DNA of 64,000 nt, from NCBI RefSeq assembly GCF_021730395.1, contig NW_026461059.1, forward strand, positions 1 through 64,000. The letters are read 5' to 3'. Each line of letters starts with the position of its first letter. The stretch's first letter is position 1. The stretch comes from Mercenaria mercenaria. Taxonomy: Eukaryota > Mollusca > Bivalvia > Venerida > Veneridae. The notes beneath the pieces were generated by a model that did not search any database, was not told the origin of the DNA, and saw nothing but the letters and a program-made list of their open reading frames with translations. Positions 1 to 12,600 of the stretch are shown here, one piece after another. Both the position numbers and the translations under genes were made by a program.

Positions 1-310
1 CAAAGTCCTCAATGCATGAAGAAGAAATGCCCCGGACAAAGTTTCTTTTCTGTACCTTTGACCTCTAAGTGGGGCCCTTGCCCTTTAGACCTGGGGACCT
101 AAATTTTTTTGGCAGGCACTCGTCTCATGATGGTGAACAATTGTCCCAATTTACATCAAAATCTCTCCATGCATGAAAAGAAATGCTCCCGGAAAAGTCT
201 TTTTTGGGAATTTAAACCTTTAAACCCAAAGGGTTTTTTTCAGGATACCCCCGTTCACTAAAGGTTAATTTTCACCCAAAATTTAAACAATTGCTCATGC
301 ATGTCAAATT
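1..310. repeat. Degraded tandem-repeat units, family A
   Basis: About two divergent units sharing phrases such as TGCATGAA, CCTTTGACCTCTAAG, TTGCCCTTTAGA and CGTCTCATGATGG. The same phrases recur at 2460–2990 and near 9460–9600, which supports one dispersed tandem family. Base calls are unreliable. Confidence 0.55.
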
Positions 311-2459
311 ATGGCCCGGAAAAAACAAACCCGGCGGAGGGGACGAAATGCACATACACCGAAACACCCTTTTGGACAACTATGCCCCTTCGCTTCCCCC
401 ACCGGGCTCAACAATAAAACGTTTAAAAAGGGTGTGAATATTCTGACCATTTTTTAAATATTTTCCTTTTTATGAAACCCTGAAGCTAAAGAAAATAAAT
501 TACATTTGTAGATTGAGAACTTTTTTAAATTCTTTTTTTTTGTGGTGCAGCGGCTTTTTGGGCAAAATCTTGTCTGTAAAACAAAAAACATGTTTCTTTG
601 ACAGTCACGATTCTTTTTATCTACCTAAAAAATTTTATATGGAAATAAATTTTCTTTTAAAAAGGGCTGTCCATTTTTATAAAATGCCCCTAAAATTTTG
701 CCCCCAAAAATGTCAGTTGTCTGTGCAAAATAGGGCCAAAAAAAAGCTTAGGTAAGAATCTTTTTTGTGAAAGACAAAGAAAAAAATTCCCCCAAAAGGT
801 AATGCAAATCCCGGGGTTGTTTTGCATATTTTATGCCCGGGGTTTTACACACGTTTCCCGGGGGGGTTTTTATTTACTGTGGGTTTTTTTTTTTAAACTT
901 TATTGTCAGGGACGCAGTTAAAGGGTTTTTTATAAAAAAACCAATTAAGATCAAACCTTTAATCCCCATAAAAATCGTTTTTTTATCCTTTATTTGTTTG
1001 TGCAGACCGGGAAAGTGTTTTGCATCCGCCTTTTTGGGTTTTATAGAAATTTTTTTATGACGCCCAGAAATTTCCATGACGTCAAAGTGTTTCTAAAAAC
1101 GGTTTTGGGTACTTTAGGCTACCTTTAGGGGGCGTGTGGGATTAAAGATTTAACTTTTTATCCCCCTTTTAGGGGCTCACGCCCCACACTACCTTTATTC
1201 TGAAATTAAAATTTCTTGTTCTTTTTACATCGTTCCCAAAATTTAAATTCGAATCTAAATTAAAATGTTTACTTTATTTTTATGTATTAGGGGGGTGTGG
1301 GATATGTAGGATCCTTTTTTGTACCCTTTTCCCCCCCCCGTTCCCCGGTTCGGATCTTGGGGGAAGGGGCAGTTTTTTTAAAGCGCCTTCCGCTGGGGGA
1401 AGTCATCCCCGTTTGGGAAAAACCCTAGTCCCAAATAAAAATCTCCCTTTTTTGGAAAACCCCAATTTTTAAAATTTAAAAGCATTGTAAAAAGCTTTTC
1501 CCTTGTTTACTATTTCTAGTCTGGAAAATTCTTTTCTTTATTATAGCTTGTCATACTTTAGTAATAACCCTTAAGTAAAAATTGCTACAAAAAAAAAAAG
1601 TACAGCTTTGAATAGCTTTTTTTTTTTCTCTCTCTTTCTTTTAAGGGTACAGAAATACTTTTTGAAAAAAGTAACTTGTAAACAAGTAAAGTTTTTTTTT
1701 TTCTTTTGTCTGTAAAAAAATTTAAACGCAAGTAAAAAATACATTTTTTGTTTTTGGGATTTTCCCATAAATAATTTTTTTTATTAGTTTTTTCCCTTAG
1801 TGTCGACACCCCCCCTTATTTACATAGAATTTCTTTGTTTTCCCTTTTAAAACCCCTTTGGTCTTTTCCTGAATAGCATTAGGGTTGCTAATGGGAGCTT
1901 CGTGTATTTTTGGGTTTATTTTTCTTTTTCCAAAGTTTAAAGTTTTTCTGGTATATTTCTTAAAATTGTTAGACCGAAATTTTGACTTTTTTCTATTTTA
2001 TAAAAAATTCAAACCCTCAATACACTGGGGGAGTCTTCTGTTGCTTTACAGCACGGGATTTCCAAAACCTTGGCCCTCCGGGGCCCTCTTTACTTAGTTT
2101 TGGGTTTGTTTTCCTAGTCACCCTGTTCGCCGTCCGTTGACAACAAAGAAAAGTTTTCCCAAATTTAAATCATTAAAGGAACCGAAAAGGGCCTTGCGTC
2201 CTACACGTTATTTTCTGGGCCAACGGAGATAAAGCGCTTCTGGGTGCGTAAAAAACTGGTTTCTGGCTTTTGTATCAACTAGAAATCTGTGACGGAATTT
2301 ATTTTGGGGTTTTGCGGGAAACGGGCCAAGAGTCCTGCTCCCCTTATACCCTTTATTCCCCGTGGGGCCGCAACAGAAAACCTTGCCTTAGCTATGGGGT
2401 CTGGTCTTGCCTTTGACATACAATCATTAAAAGGGAACTTTTGGGCCCAAAATTAATTT
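311..2459. other. Degraded sequence, no recognisable gene
   Basis: AT-rich sequence with many stretched homopolymers. Short open frames exist but none resembles a known family or has plausible splice structure. Nothing else can be supported. Confidence 0.6.
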
Positions 2460-2990
2460 TAAATCCCTTAAATGAAGGGGCCAGGGGTTTTGCCCGGGCC
2501 CAAGGGAAAAAACCCCGTTAACCTTTGACTTCTAAGTGTGCCCTTGCCCTTTGGAGCAAAGGGGTCTAGGTTTTGGGCCCATGCCCTGTCGTAAATTGGG
2601 GGAAAAAATTTATGCAAATTTTTTTTTAAAAAATCTCCCCCATCGATGACAGAGTTATGGCCCAAAAAGAAACGGGCCATTTTTTAACCCTTTTACCCCC
2701 AAAAGTGTCCCTTGCCCCTTAAGCTGGGGTCTAGACCTTGACTTAAACATATCGTCTCATTAGGGGGAAAATTTTACCCAAGTATTTCGAAACCCCTTTA
2801 TGAATGGCAGAGTTGAAATAATAAAACAAATTTTCTAGTGAAACCCTTTGGACTTTGGGCTGGGGGCCGGGGGTCTTGAGCATGACATATCGTCTCAATA
2901 TATTTTAAATTTATCCCAAGTTTTTTTCAAAATCCCTTCATGGAGGGCAGGGGTTATGGACTGGACCTAGTGTTCCCTTTCCCTTTGGGA
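2460..2990. repeat. Degraded tandem-repeat units, family A
   Basis: Three or so units with the same phrases as 1–310 (ACCTTTGACTTCTAAGTGTG, CATCGATGACAGAGTTATGG, TATCGTCTCA). Spacing is roughly 150–200 bp and is probably inflated by consensus errors. Confidence 0.6.
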
Positions 2991-3402
2991 GCTACCCTCA
3001 AGAAAACCAACTATAAACCCGTTTTCACAACATAATCACAGAAAATTTTCTGTGAAAAGATTACAGGAAAAAAAACAATATTGTGTGTTATGGGCCCGGG
3101 CCTTATGTTTTAAAATTTCCCGTTTTTACTTTTTAAACGTTAAAATTTAAAAGATGTGAAGCCATGGTTTTTCAGGTCCATCCAATTACAAAATTCAAAA
3201 ATTGTTCTTGCCCAAACAAAGGGACAATGGAAAAAATCTTTTTTTTATTATATGTTTTTTTTTTCAAGTTGTTTAAAGGAGTACCAAATAGTAACAAAAA
3301 GTTGCCCAATTAAAAATTTAAATAGTTTTTGCATTAAATTTTTAAATGGGGGAAGAAAACAACAGCCCTTTAACAGTTTTTTTCCTTTTTTTGAAAACCA
3401 AA

Positions 3403-3462
<60 letters not shown>

Positions 3463-5879
3463 AAATATCCCCAAATTTCCCACTAGTATTTTCCATCTTG
3501 TCCCGGGTTTTACAGCTTTTAAAACCCCAAAAAGGGGGGAAAACAGTGTGGCCACATGACCCCATCCAACCTTTTAAAAGGGATTAATGTGAAAAAACCC
3601 AATTTTTTTAAAACTCGGGTTTAAAAAGTAAAACAGGGGAACCAACCAAAACCCAAGCGGGAATTGTTTATATTTTTTTTGAGGGTTTAGGGGACCTTTT
3701 GGGAAAATAAAATTTTTTTTATTGGAATCAACCCATGGGAAATTAAGTTTAGCCCATGTGGATTTAAATTGTTCCCTAAAATTTGGGACAATGCAGGGGG
3801 GGGGTTAAAATTAAAACTGCCCGTTGCTTTGGGCAATTTATTTGGGATTAAAAACGAGGGGGCCTCGCTTTTGGTACTTGACCGACCAGGGGGGTTTTTT
3901 TCCCTTTGTATCCCCTACAAAAATTCAGAAAAAAAATTTTTTTTAAAAAACATCGAAAAAAAACGTCTACAAACTTTGAGATGGCAAGGGATTCCGGGAA
4001 TTGAGGGGAAAATTTCCCCGTGAACAAAAAGATCCCAAAAAAAATTTCATAAAAAGGAAATTTTTCCCCACCCCACGACCCACGTAAAAACCTATCGAAT
4101 ATCTAATTTACACCCCCCATTTATTTTTTTTACACTTTACAAAAAAACCAATTTGCGTATTTGCTTTTCATTTTTTTTAAAAAATAATGCTTCAATTTTT
4201 AAAAAACCGCTGAAAGTAATACATTTTGAATTCTGTAATTTTTTTAAATTAAAAAAACGACGGGAATGTAGGAAAAATTCTAAAAAAAAACTATAAAAAG
4301 GGTTTTCGATTTTTTAAAAAATTTAGTTTATTCAAAAAAATTTCAAACAGCGCAAATCTAATTTTATTTTTCTTTCTAACAGTAAATAAATATACAAAAC
4401 TAGGGGCATAAAGTTCAGATTTTTTGACCAGAAAGTACAAAAAACAAATAAAAAAAAAAAATTTTTAAATAATGAAAAAGCGACAGAAATTTTAAATACG
4501 GGAAAAAACCGATTTTTGGCAAACAGTTTTCTGTTTGTGGGGGCAAAAAAAAAGGTTTTCCTTTTTCGTGACCTCGTGAACGAAATAAAATTTGGGGTTT
4601 TAAAAATAAGTGATAATTATGAAGTTGCGCTTTTTTTGATAAGTTTAATTGAATCTTTGTACATGTTTTTTAGGGACTTTGGACACTTTTTTAAGATTTT
4701 TTCTTACAGGGCAAATAGGTCCAGAGGTAGGATATCCAAAATTTATGGGTTTGACACATTTCCCTGTCGTTTATCAGTTGGGGGTTTTGGTAACTTTTTT
4801 TAAGTTATGAAACCCCTTTTAAAGTTATTTTTTTAAAGCATTTTTTAAACCTGTATTAGTTATAAAATATATTTAAACTCGGGTTTAAGCCCAATTAAAA
4901 AAAAAGTCTTTTTCCCTTTCTAAAAAAAAGGAGACCTTTAAAGTGAAATTTAAGCAGAAATTTGGGGGAAAAACCCCAAATTCTCTTTTAGTCAAATTAG
5001 GGACCTGATAAGCAAAAATGGAATGTTAAGAGTTTTATATTTTAAAAACCTTTTTGTTTAAAAAACTTTATCCCCCTTTGGAAAAAATTTTTTACTGAAT
5101 AGCTGGAAAGAAAAAAAGTTAAAAGGTTCGGGAAAATTAATTGCATTAGTCACATTAAAAATTGGGGTTGGAAAGGGGGGAGGGGGTTTGGGAATATTTT
5201 GATAACTGAAAAAAAGGGTTATAAAAAGTATAAGCAAAAATTCAAATGCGTTAAAAAAACTCTGATTTTAAACAGGATTTTGGCATTCATTTTAAACCCA
5301 AATTAAAAAGAAAAAACTTTTTTATTAATTTCTCCTTCCCAGAAATTTTTAATGATCAAAACAGTAAATGTGCCCACTTGGGCGCGAAAACACGACGAAA
5401 TTTTCCATGACAATCTTGGGCTTTTTTAAAACCGCTTTGATCCCCAATTCAGGATGTCTTGTTTCCCGGACCACTTCTTTTAGCTTTTGGGAGGGGGTGT
5501 TAATTGATAATAAAAACGGGCCCAAATTTTACTTAGTTAATCAATAGTATAATTCCCGGGATAATCTTTAAAAGCTTTTAATTTGCTTTTTCAACCCTGG
5601 TGGTGATGATTATTTGTCCATTTTTTTGAAACACTTTACAAAATAACCCTTTTTTGGGGAAAACAAGTTTATTTGCACGCGGGGATTTCGGATGGGTCCC
5701 CTAGCTTTTTTTTTTCTACAAAAGGGTAATTACTTTCAGTTTTAAGTATTTGGTTAATAAAAAAAGAAAAGGGGGGCCAAAAGGCCCCCTTAATCACTCC
5801 CCTGTTATCATTGCATTAAAGGATGGCCCTGTATCGTCACCTTTTTATCATGCATTTAAAGGGAAAGTTTTTAAGTGCA
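2991..5879. other. Degraded sequence with a 57-bp poly-C run
   Basis: AT-rich degraded sequence without gene signal. A run of about 57 C lies at 3404–3460 and creates spurious polyproline and polyglycine frames. An inverted pair of G and C runs lies near 5771–5790. Confidence 0.55.
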
Positions 5880-5930
5880 ATGATAACATGTGAGCAATAT
5901 AGGGCCATTTTGGCCCTCTTGTCACAAGAA
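5880..5930 (+). other. Hairpin terminus of a repeat element
   Basis: GTGAGCAATAT is followed by AGGGCCATTTTGGCCCT (7-bp stem) and CTTGT. The same order of GTGAGC, hairpin and CTTGT closes the 145-bp array at 26033. This is probably the 3' end of a related element whose body lies to the left in degraded sequence. Confidence 0.5.
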
Positions 5931-5939
5931 GGTCAAACA

Positions 5940-6995
5940 AGAGCACCGCCTTGCGGGTGGGGGGACGCTCATCTAAATTTTTTTTGTAAAAATAGAAAAT
6001 TGCCCCCAACCCATGATTTTCTAAGTCAAAAAAGGGGCCATAAAATTTTTGGAAAAAAGCAGGAAAAGGGGTTTATGTTTCTTGATCTACATTTTTGTCC
6101 ACTTAGTTTTGTAAAAAACTGTTGCAATTTTTTAAAGCAATAGCTTTGAAAAGTTTATGAAAAAGTTCCCTTTAAAACATAATACTAAACCCAAAAAAAA
6201 TTGATTTTCTAAGTAAAAAAGGGGGAAATTTAAATTTATTGAAAAAAGCAGGATGGATTTATTTTGTTTTGCTGACAGGGTCGTTTTTTATGGTGAAAAA
6301 GTTTTCAATTTCAAAGCAATAGTTTTTGATATTTTTAAGAGAAAATTGACCAAAAACAAAAAATTTTAAACCAAAGGGGGAAAATTCTGATATTTTCTAA
6401 GTCCAAAAGGGGCCATAAATTTTTGAAAAAAGGGCAGGATGGAGTTTTTGTTTCTTGTTTTCAGTGTCAGCTTATGATGGTGAAAATTTTGCAATTTTTA
6501 AAAGAAATTTGTTTTGTAGTTTAGGAAAAAAAGCTGCCCTAAACAAAAAACCCTTAAACCAAAAGAAAACTGTTTTTCAAAGTCCAAAAGGGGCAATATT
6601 TTTCCCAAAAAAAGCAAGATGGATTTTATTTTTTCTTGAGGGTTAAAGGGTCTGTCTTGATGGTGAAAAGGGATTCCAAGCCCCCAAAGAAATAGTTTTG
6701 TAGTTTAGGAGAAAGTTTGCCCCTAAACATAAAATTTAAACCCAAGAAATCTGATTTTTTTCTAAGTAAAAAGGGGCCTTAAATCTTAAAAAAGCAAAAA
6801 TGGATTTTTTGTTTCTTGCTATACGGGTCAGCTTATGAGGTGAAAAGTTTTCCCAAGTTTCAAAGCAATAGCTTTGATATTTTTAGGAAAAAAGCTGCCC
6901 CAAAAACATAAAATTTAACCGGCAACCCCGGGCGCAGAAAACTGCCAAGGTTGAAAATTTTCTTTTTTTTTCCAAAAAATCAGATGAGTTTAAAA
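5940..6995 (+). repeat. Tandem array, about 180-bp degraded units (family B)
   Basis: Repeated phrases GTCAGCTTATGATGGTGAA, CAAAGCAATAGCTTTGATA and AAAAGGGGCCATAAAT recur about every 178–183 bp. The clean, inverted copy at 63630–64000 has a 173-bp period and shows what the sequence should read. Both copies end in the same non-tandem flank with AAATCAGATGAG. Confidence 0.8.
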
Positions 6996-7479
6996 ATTTC
7001 AAATCAAGATAAATTTAAAAGAATTTTTGAAAAAATATGGGTTTAAATTTTTTCAAAAAATTTTTTTTATTTTCTTTTCGGCCAGTATTTTCCCTCCCTA
7101 AATTTTTTAAAACCCGGGGGGTTTTGGAAAAAATTTTTTGTTTTTAAAAGCCGAAGGCAGGAAAAAAAGGGGGAAAGTTTTTTCCAAATTAAAAAAAATT
7201 TTTTCAAGCTAAAATATGTCAAAATACACCAAAAAATTTTGGGGGTACCTTCCTTTTGTACCACAGAAAAAAAGGTCTCATTTTTCCCCTTCGGCCCTTA
7301 ATAAAAAAGTTACAAAATTTTAGCTATTTATAGTAACATTAAAAAAGGGAAATTTAAGAGTTACAGGGGGGAAGGGGAAAATTTTGCAACCAACAAAGGC
7401 ACCGAGGTTTTTAACTTTAATATGCCCTTCGGGGGAAAAATAAAAAGGAATAAGATTTATGGTGATACAATTTTGTGTG

Positions 7480-9300
7480 CAATTTTGGGAAAAAATTCAA
7501 TAAAAGCTGCTATTGTGAAGAAAAGGGTTCAAAATAGCTAATTTGGGAAACCTTTCAGGGGCCGAAATTCGGGAAACCCCCAAAAAGAAAATCGGGCCGG
7601 TTAAAGAAAGGAAAAAAGGCCCTTATGGGACACATTTTTTTGGCATTTTGATTAAATTCAAATCAAAATGAAGCAAATATTGGGGAAACAAGGTCAAAAA
7701 GCTTTTTTGGTCCTATCAGGGGCCAAAACTCGGGAACCCCCAATAAGGAATCGGGGCCATTTTGGAAGAAAAAAAACCAAAGATCTTGTTGGGGGATACA
7801 ATTTGGGGGGGCAATTTTTGGGTTAAAATAAAATAATAAAGGGAAGCTTTTTAAGTGCAGAAAAAGGTAAAAAAAGCAAAATTTGGGCCCCTTTCAGGGG
7901 CCTAACTCGGGAAAACCCTTTTAAGGGATCTTTTGGTTTTCAAAAAAGGGAAACCCAAAGATTTTATGGGGGACAAAAATTTTTTGGGTGCAATTTTGAT
8001 TAAATTCAAATCTTAAATGAACTGCTACTGGGGCGGGAAAAGGTAAAAAATAGCAATTCTGACCTTTTCGGGGACCAAACCCGGGGAACCCCAAAAGGGA
8101 AATTGGTCATTTTCAAAAAAGGAACCAAGATTTAGGGGGAAATAAAAGTTGTGTGAAATTTTGGTTAAAATCAATAAACTGCTATTGGGGCAGTAAAAGG
8201 GTAAAAAAAGCAAATTTTTGGCCCTTTCAGGGGCCAAAACCCTTTGGAAACCCCATTACGGGTTTGGGTTTGTTTCAACAAAGGAACCAGATCTTATGGT
8301 GCCCAAAAGTTTTGGGGCAATTTTGGGAATTAAATTCAAATTTTAAAATGAAGCGGGCTACTGTGCGACAAGGTAAAAATAGAAATTTCCTGACCTTTCA
8401 GGGCCCAAAACCCCGGAAACCCCATAATAAAATTCGGTCAGTTCAAGAAAGGAACCAAGAACTTATGGTGACCCCAATTTTTTGTGCAATTTGATTAAAA
8501 TTTAAAATTTTTTAAATAAAGGGCGGGCTTTTGTGCAGCCCAAGGTCAAAATAGTAATTCTGGCCCTTTCAGGGGCCGTAATCGGGGAAACCCGAAAAGG
8601 GAAATTTGGCCATTTTAAAGGGAAAGGGAAAATTTAAGTTTTATGGTGATAAAGTTGTGTAAGTTTGGTAAAAACAAAACAAAAAATTTAAAGCTGAAAT
8701 GTGCAGACAAGGTAAAAAATAGCTCATTTTGGCTCTTCAGGACCAAAAACCCCGGGAAACCCACAATGGGATCTGGCCATTTCAAAAAAGGGAAACCCAA
8801 AAGTTTATGGCGATACAAGTTGTGTGCAAGTTTTTTTTAAAAAAAAATCATAAAAAAAAACCACTATCTTTGCGGCAAGAAATTGTTGACGCACAAAATA
8901 GAAAAAATTCTGGTCCTTTAGGGGGGGGGGGGGCCCTGTAAAATTTTTTGCCCGCCCGGGGGAGCGGGGGGCTTTCCCGGGGATTTTTGGACAGAAGACC
9001 TTTTCCCCGACAGGGGGGAATTTGACAAACATTTGTTTGCCCCCAACCCCAGGCTCTAGGGGGGGATTTAGCAAAAAAGGTTGCCCCTTGGGGGGGGGAA
9101 ATTTAAAGACAACAAAATTTTTTTGGGCCAAACCCCCTGGGTCAGCCCCCCCCCCCCCCAAAGGGAGGGGCCAAAATATTGACAGATGCATTAAGGGGCA
9201 AAACTCTAAAAAACCCATTTTGGTATATGGCCATTTTTCAAAAGGGAACTGAGATATCATCCCAATAAAAGTTTTTTTACAAGTTTGACCCAAATTGTTT
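7480..9300 (+). repeat. Tandem array, about 150–165-bp degraded units (family C)
   Basis: About ten units carry AGGTAAAAATAG, CCTTTCAGGGGCC, GGAAACCCCA and AAAGGAACCAAGA, with a CTGCTATTG/CTGCTACTG mark at each unit start. Units drift in length because of homopolymer errors. No coding capacity is credible. Confidence 0.75.
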
Positions 9301-9459
9301 CAAAATGTGGTCCTATTTTTTGTTCACAAGAAATTTGTGGACGGGAAACATGGACGGGGAAAACGTTTCCCAAAAGCTCCCCCCTGTAAATATGCGACAG
9401 GTGAGCAAAAAATATAATATCTTGTGATAATGGGAAAAATTCCCGAAAAATTTTAACCG

Positions 9460-9600
9460 AGGCTTAGGGGTTGGGTCTTGTGCATGACACGTAAATCTAT
9501 TTTGGTAAAACATTTATCCCAAATTTATTTAAAACAATTAATTTATGGCAAAATTTTCAGCCCGGCCCAAAAATTTTAAACCCGGATCCACGTGTGTTTT
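9460..9600. repeat. Single degraded unit of family A
   Basis: Contains TTGGGTCTTGTGCATGACAC and AATTTATGGCAAAATTTTCA, matching phrases in the 1–310 and 2460–2990 units. Confidence 0.45.
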
Positions 9601-12600
9601 TAATTTTCCCCCCCCGCCTTTTTAAAAAACCAAGGGAAATCTGGCTTTTAGAAATTTGTTGTGAAAGGTTTTACAACAGTATGATAAAAAACACGGCTAA
9701 ATTTTTGGCATTAGCTCAACACTTGCCATGAAAGCATTTAGGGAAACAGTTATTTTTCTTTTATACAACAGTTGTTTTCTTTAATAATCCCCAAAAAAAA
9801 TTTTAAACACATGCATACATTAAAAAAAATTAGTTTCCTAAAATATTATTTTGTGATTTTTTTAATGGTCGGGGTTCACACATCACGTACAGATGTAGAT
9901 GAAAGCATAAGGTCTAAAAAATGTGAAAACGGGCTGAAGAAATTTCAAAAAAAAGGGGACTGCCGCCCTTTCACCCTTTAAATTTGGGAAAAAAACGGGA
10001 AAGGGGTTACCCAAAAAAATAATTCTGTATCCAAAAACCCCCGAAATGAAAAATATTTTGCAAACCATTCGAAAAGAAAAAAAAGCTTTTAAAAATTTAT
10101 AAACTTATACCTGAATCAATTTAATTAAACCCGGACTGCGGTCTCAAAAAATTTGGAAAAGCCTCGACGCCCATTCGTCCCTTCTCTCTCTTACGTAAAA
10201 GGATTTTGTCAAAAAATTTTTCCGAAGGGTTTATTACTTGGTTGGTTTCAAAATGCGGGACAAAAAAACCCCAAACTTTTATGAAAAGAAAAGGAAAGGA
10301 AAAAAAAAGATAAGAAAGAGTTTTGATTTAATCATTTTTTTTGTTCTGAACAAAAAATAAAAAAATAGCCCCATTTACATAAATAAGTAACAAAAGCAAA
10401 GGGTTTGGTTACAATTTTTATTGCAAACATTAGAAGTCGGGGGGGCCCCTTCCCCCCAAGTGGGGGTACATTAAATAGCAAATAAAAAAAATGAAGGGTT
10501 TTGGAATTAGTTTAATTAAGCATTCCTTATACAAAGATATATGATAGTGATAATAACTACAAAATAAAAGATAAAGGGAAAGGAAGAAAAAGAAGAAGAA
10601 AAATTTAAATATTATGATGATGTTTCCCTTTGTATTTCCCCAAAATGATAACCCAATATTATTTATATAAAAATTACACGAATGATTTGAAACAAAGAAA
10701 AAACAAAAATTGTTTTTTTAAAATTTTAATTACACGATGATGTAGTAACAAAATGATAACGATAATAGTATTTAATAAGAAAGAGTCATTTTTACTAATG
10801 AGAGAAGTTAACCATTTTTATTTAACAAATAAAGGAGGGAAATTTAAAAAATTAAATATAAAAAAGAGATTAAAATTGGCAAATGAAAAGAATGAGATCA
10901 TTTTTGGAAAAGCGTACTACATACAATTTTAAAACATATTTACGTAAAACCGATCAGATGTACTAAAGCAATTGGAAGACCCAAAGTTATCCCAACATTA
11001 GAAATTTTTGTCTTCCCCAATTGAAATTATTTACCTTTTTGATTTAAATCAGTGATGGGCCCCAGAATTGTATCTGGATATGGGGTTTGTTCCCACAAGA
11101 TGTTTTTTTTTGCTTGTTTTTGCATTTTGATTTATGTACAACTTTTAAATCAAACTTACATTTATTTTTGCTTTTGGGACGGGACTTAGAACGCATACAT
11201 GATGATTTTTTATATTAGATACTTTTATGTTCATGTATGGAAAAACAGTCGTAACAAATTAGAGCTTTGGATCCATTGCGTAAAATTGTTTAAGAAAAGG
11301 GAAAGGGAAAAACCCTGAAAAAAAAGTTAACTTTTTGTGTTTGGACGTCATTTACCCCACTGCGAATTTTTTTATTTAGAAAATAACCTTTTACAGGGGA
11401 CAAAATTTCATTGTTTTTTTGGGTGAAAGATGTAAAACTTTTTAAAAAATTCCCTTTTTCATTATGGGTTGAAAAAGTAGGAATTTTTTACAAAAAAGAA
11501 AATACAGTTAAAATATTGTAAAAAAATTTTTAAGAAATCCGCCTTTTTTGGGTTTTTTTTTTGCCAGGGAAAAAAAAATGGCCCCCAAATTTTGATAAAA
11601 TATCTAAATCTGAAAATTTTTCTCATTTTTTAACCCCCTTTTTTTGGAAAATTTTTTAAATTTCGAAAATGAAATAAGAAGTCCTAGCAGAAAAAATTTT
11701 AACAAAAGAACAAAATTGTTTTTCCCCTTTAAAAAGCATGGGCAGCTTTACTTTAAAGGGGAAAAAAAGGGACATAAATAAAAATACAATAGTGCAATAT
11801 TCAAGGATATTCAACTTCAAAAAAAAGTAATGCGGTGCGTTTTTAGGGGTTTACAAAAAAAACTGAACAATAAAACTAGAAACTAAAAGTAAAAGCAAAA
11901 TTTTTTATTTTTGGGGGGCGAGGAGAATAAAACAGACAAAAGGGGTTTGGATGGGCGGATATGTGTCATAGGGTAGATTGTATAAAAATGGCCCTTGTAA
12001 GCATTTTTATTTCTATAGACCTTTGTGTCAAATAGAAATTTAACTTATCAATTCGTTTCTTTCCGTTTTAAAAAATAACCCGGTTTTTTGCGGAAAAAAA
12101 AATTTTCAGTAGATTACTAGGGTTTTAGTAGAATCCGTATTCATAGAACTTTGAGTATCACTTGATATTTTTTTCCATTTTGTTTCGATTTAAATACTGC
12201 ACTTTTTTAAAAAACCCAAAAAAATACCCCCTGTATTTAATTGTTATTCTTTTAAAACGTTAAAATTTGTCATTTTATTTCCCAAACTAAAACTTCCCTT
12301 TTTTGTAATTAGTTACCAAAGAGGTAAAAAAATGTGTTTTTCAGTAATTTTATGTTTTTAAATTTTAAAAAAAAAATTATATTTTGGGCCCTTTTATGTA
12401 AAACGGTTTTGTATTTTGTCCCCTTTATTTATTTCCTTTGTGGTAAAATGCGTACGTGTAATAAGAAAACTAATATACAGGAAAATATCTGTATTTTTTT
12501 CACCCAAAATTTTTTTAAAATTTAAAACCCCAACCCCCTACCGAATTAAAACTTGCACGCATCAATTTAATATATTTTTTTATATTCACATTTGACACTA

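Noticed and set aside
3156-3587. Polyproline and polyglycine frames
   Set aside because: Produced by a 57-bp C run in degraded sequence.
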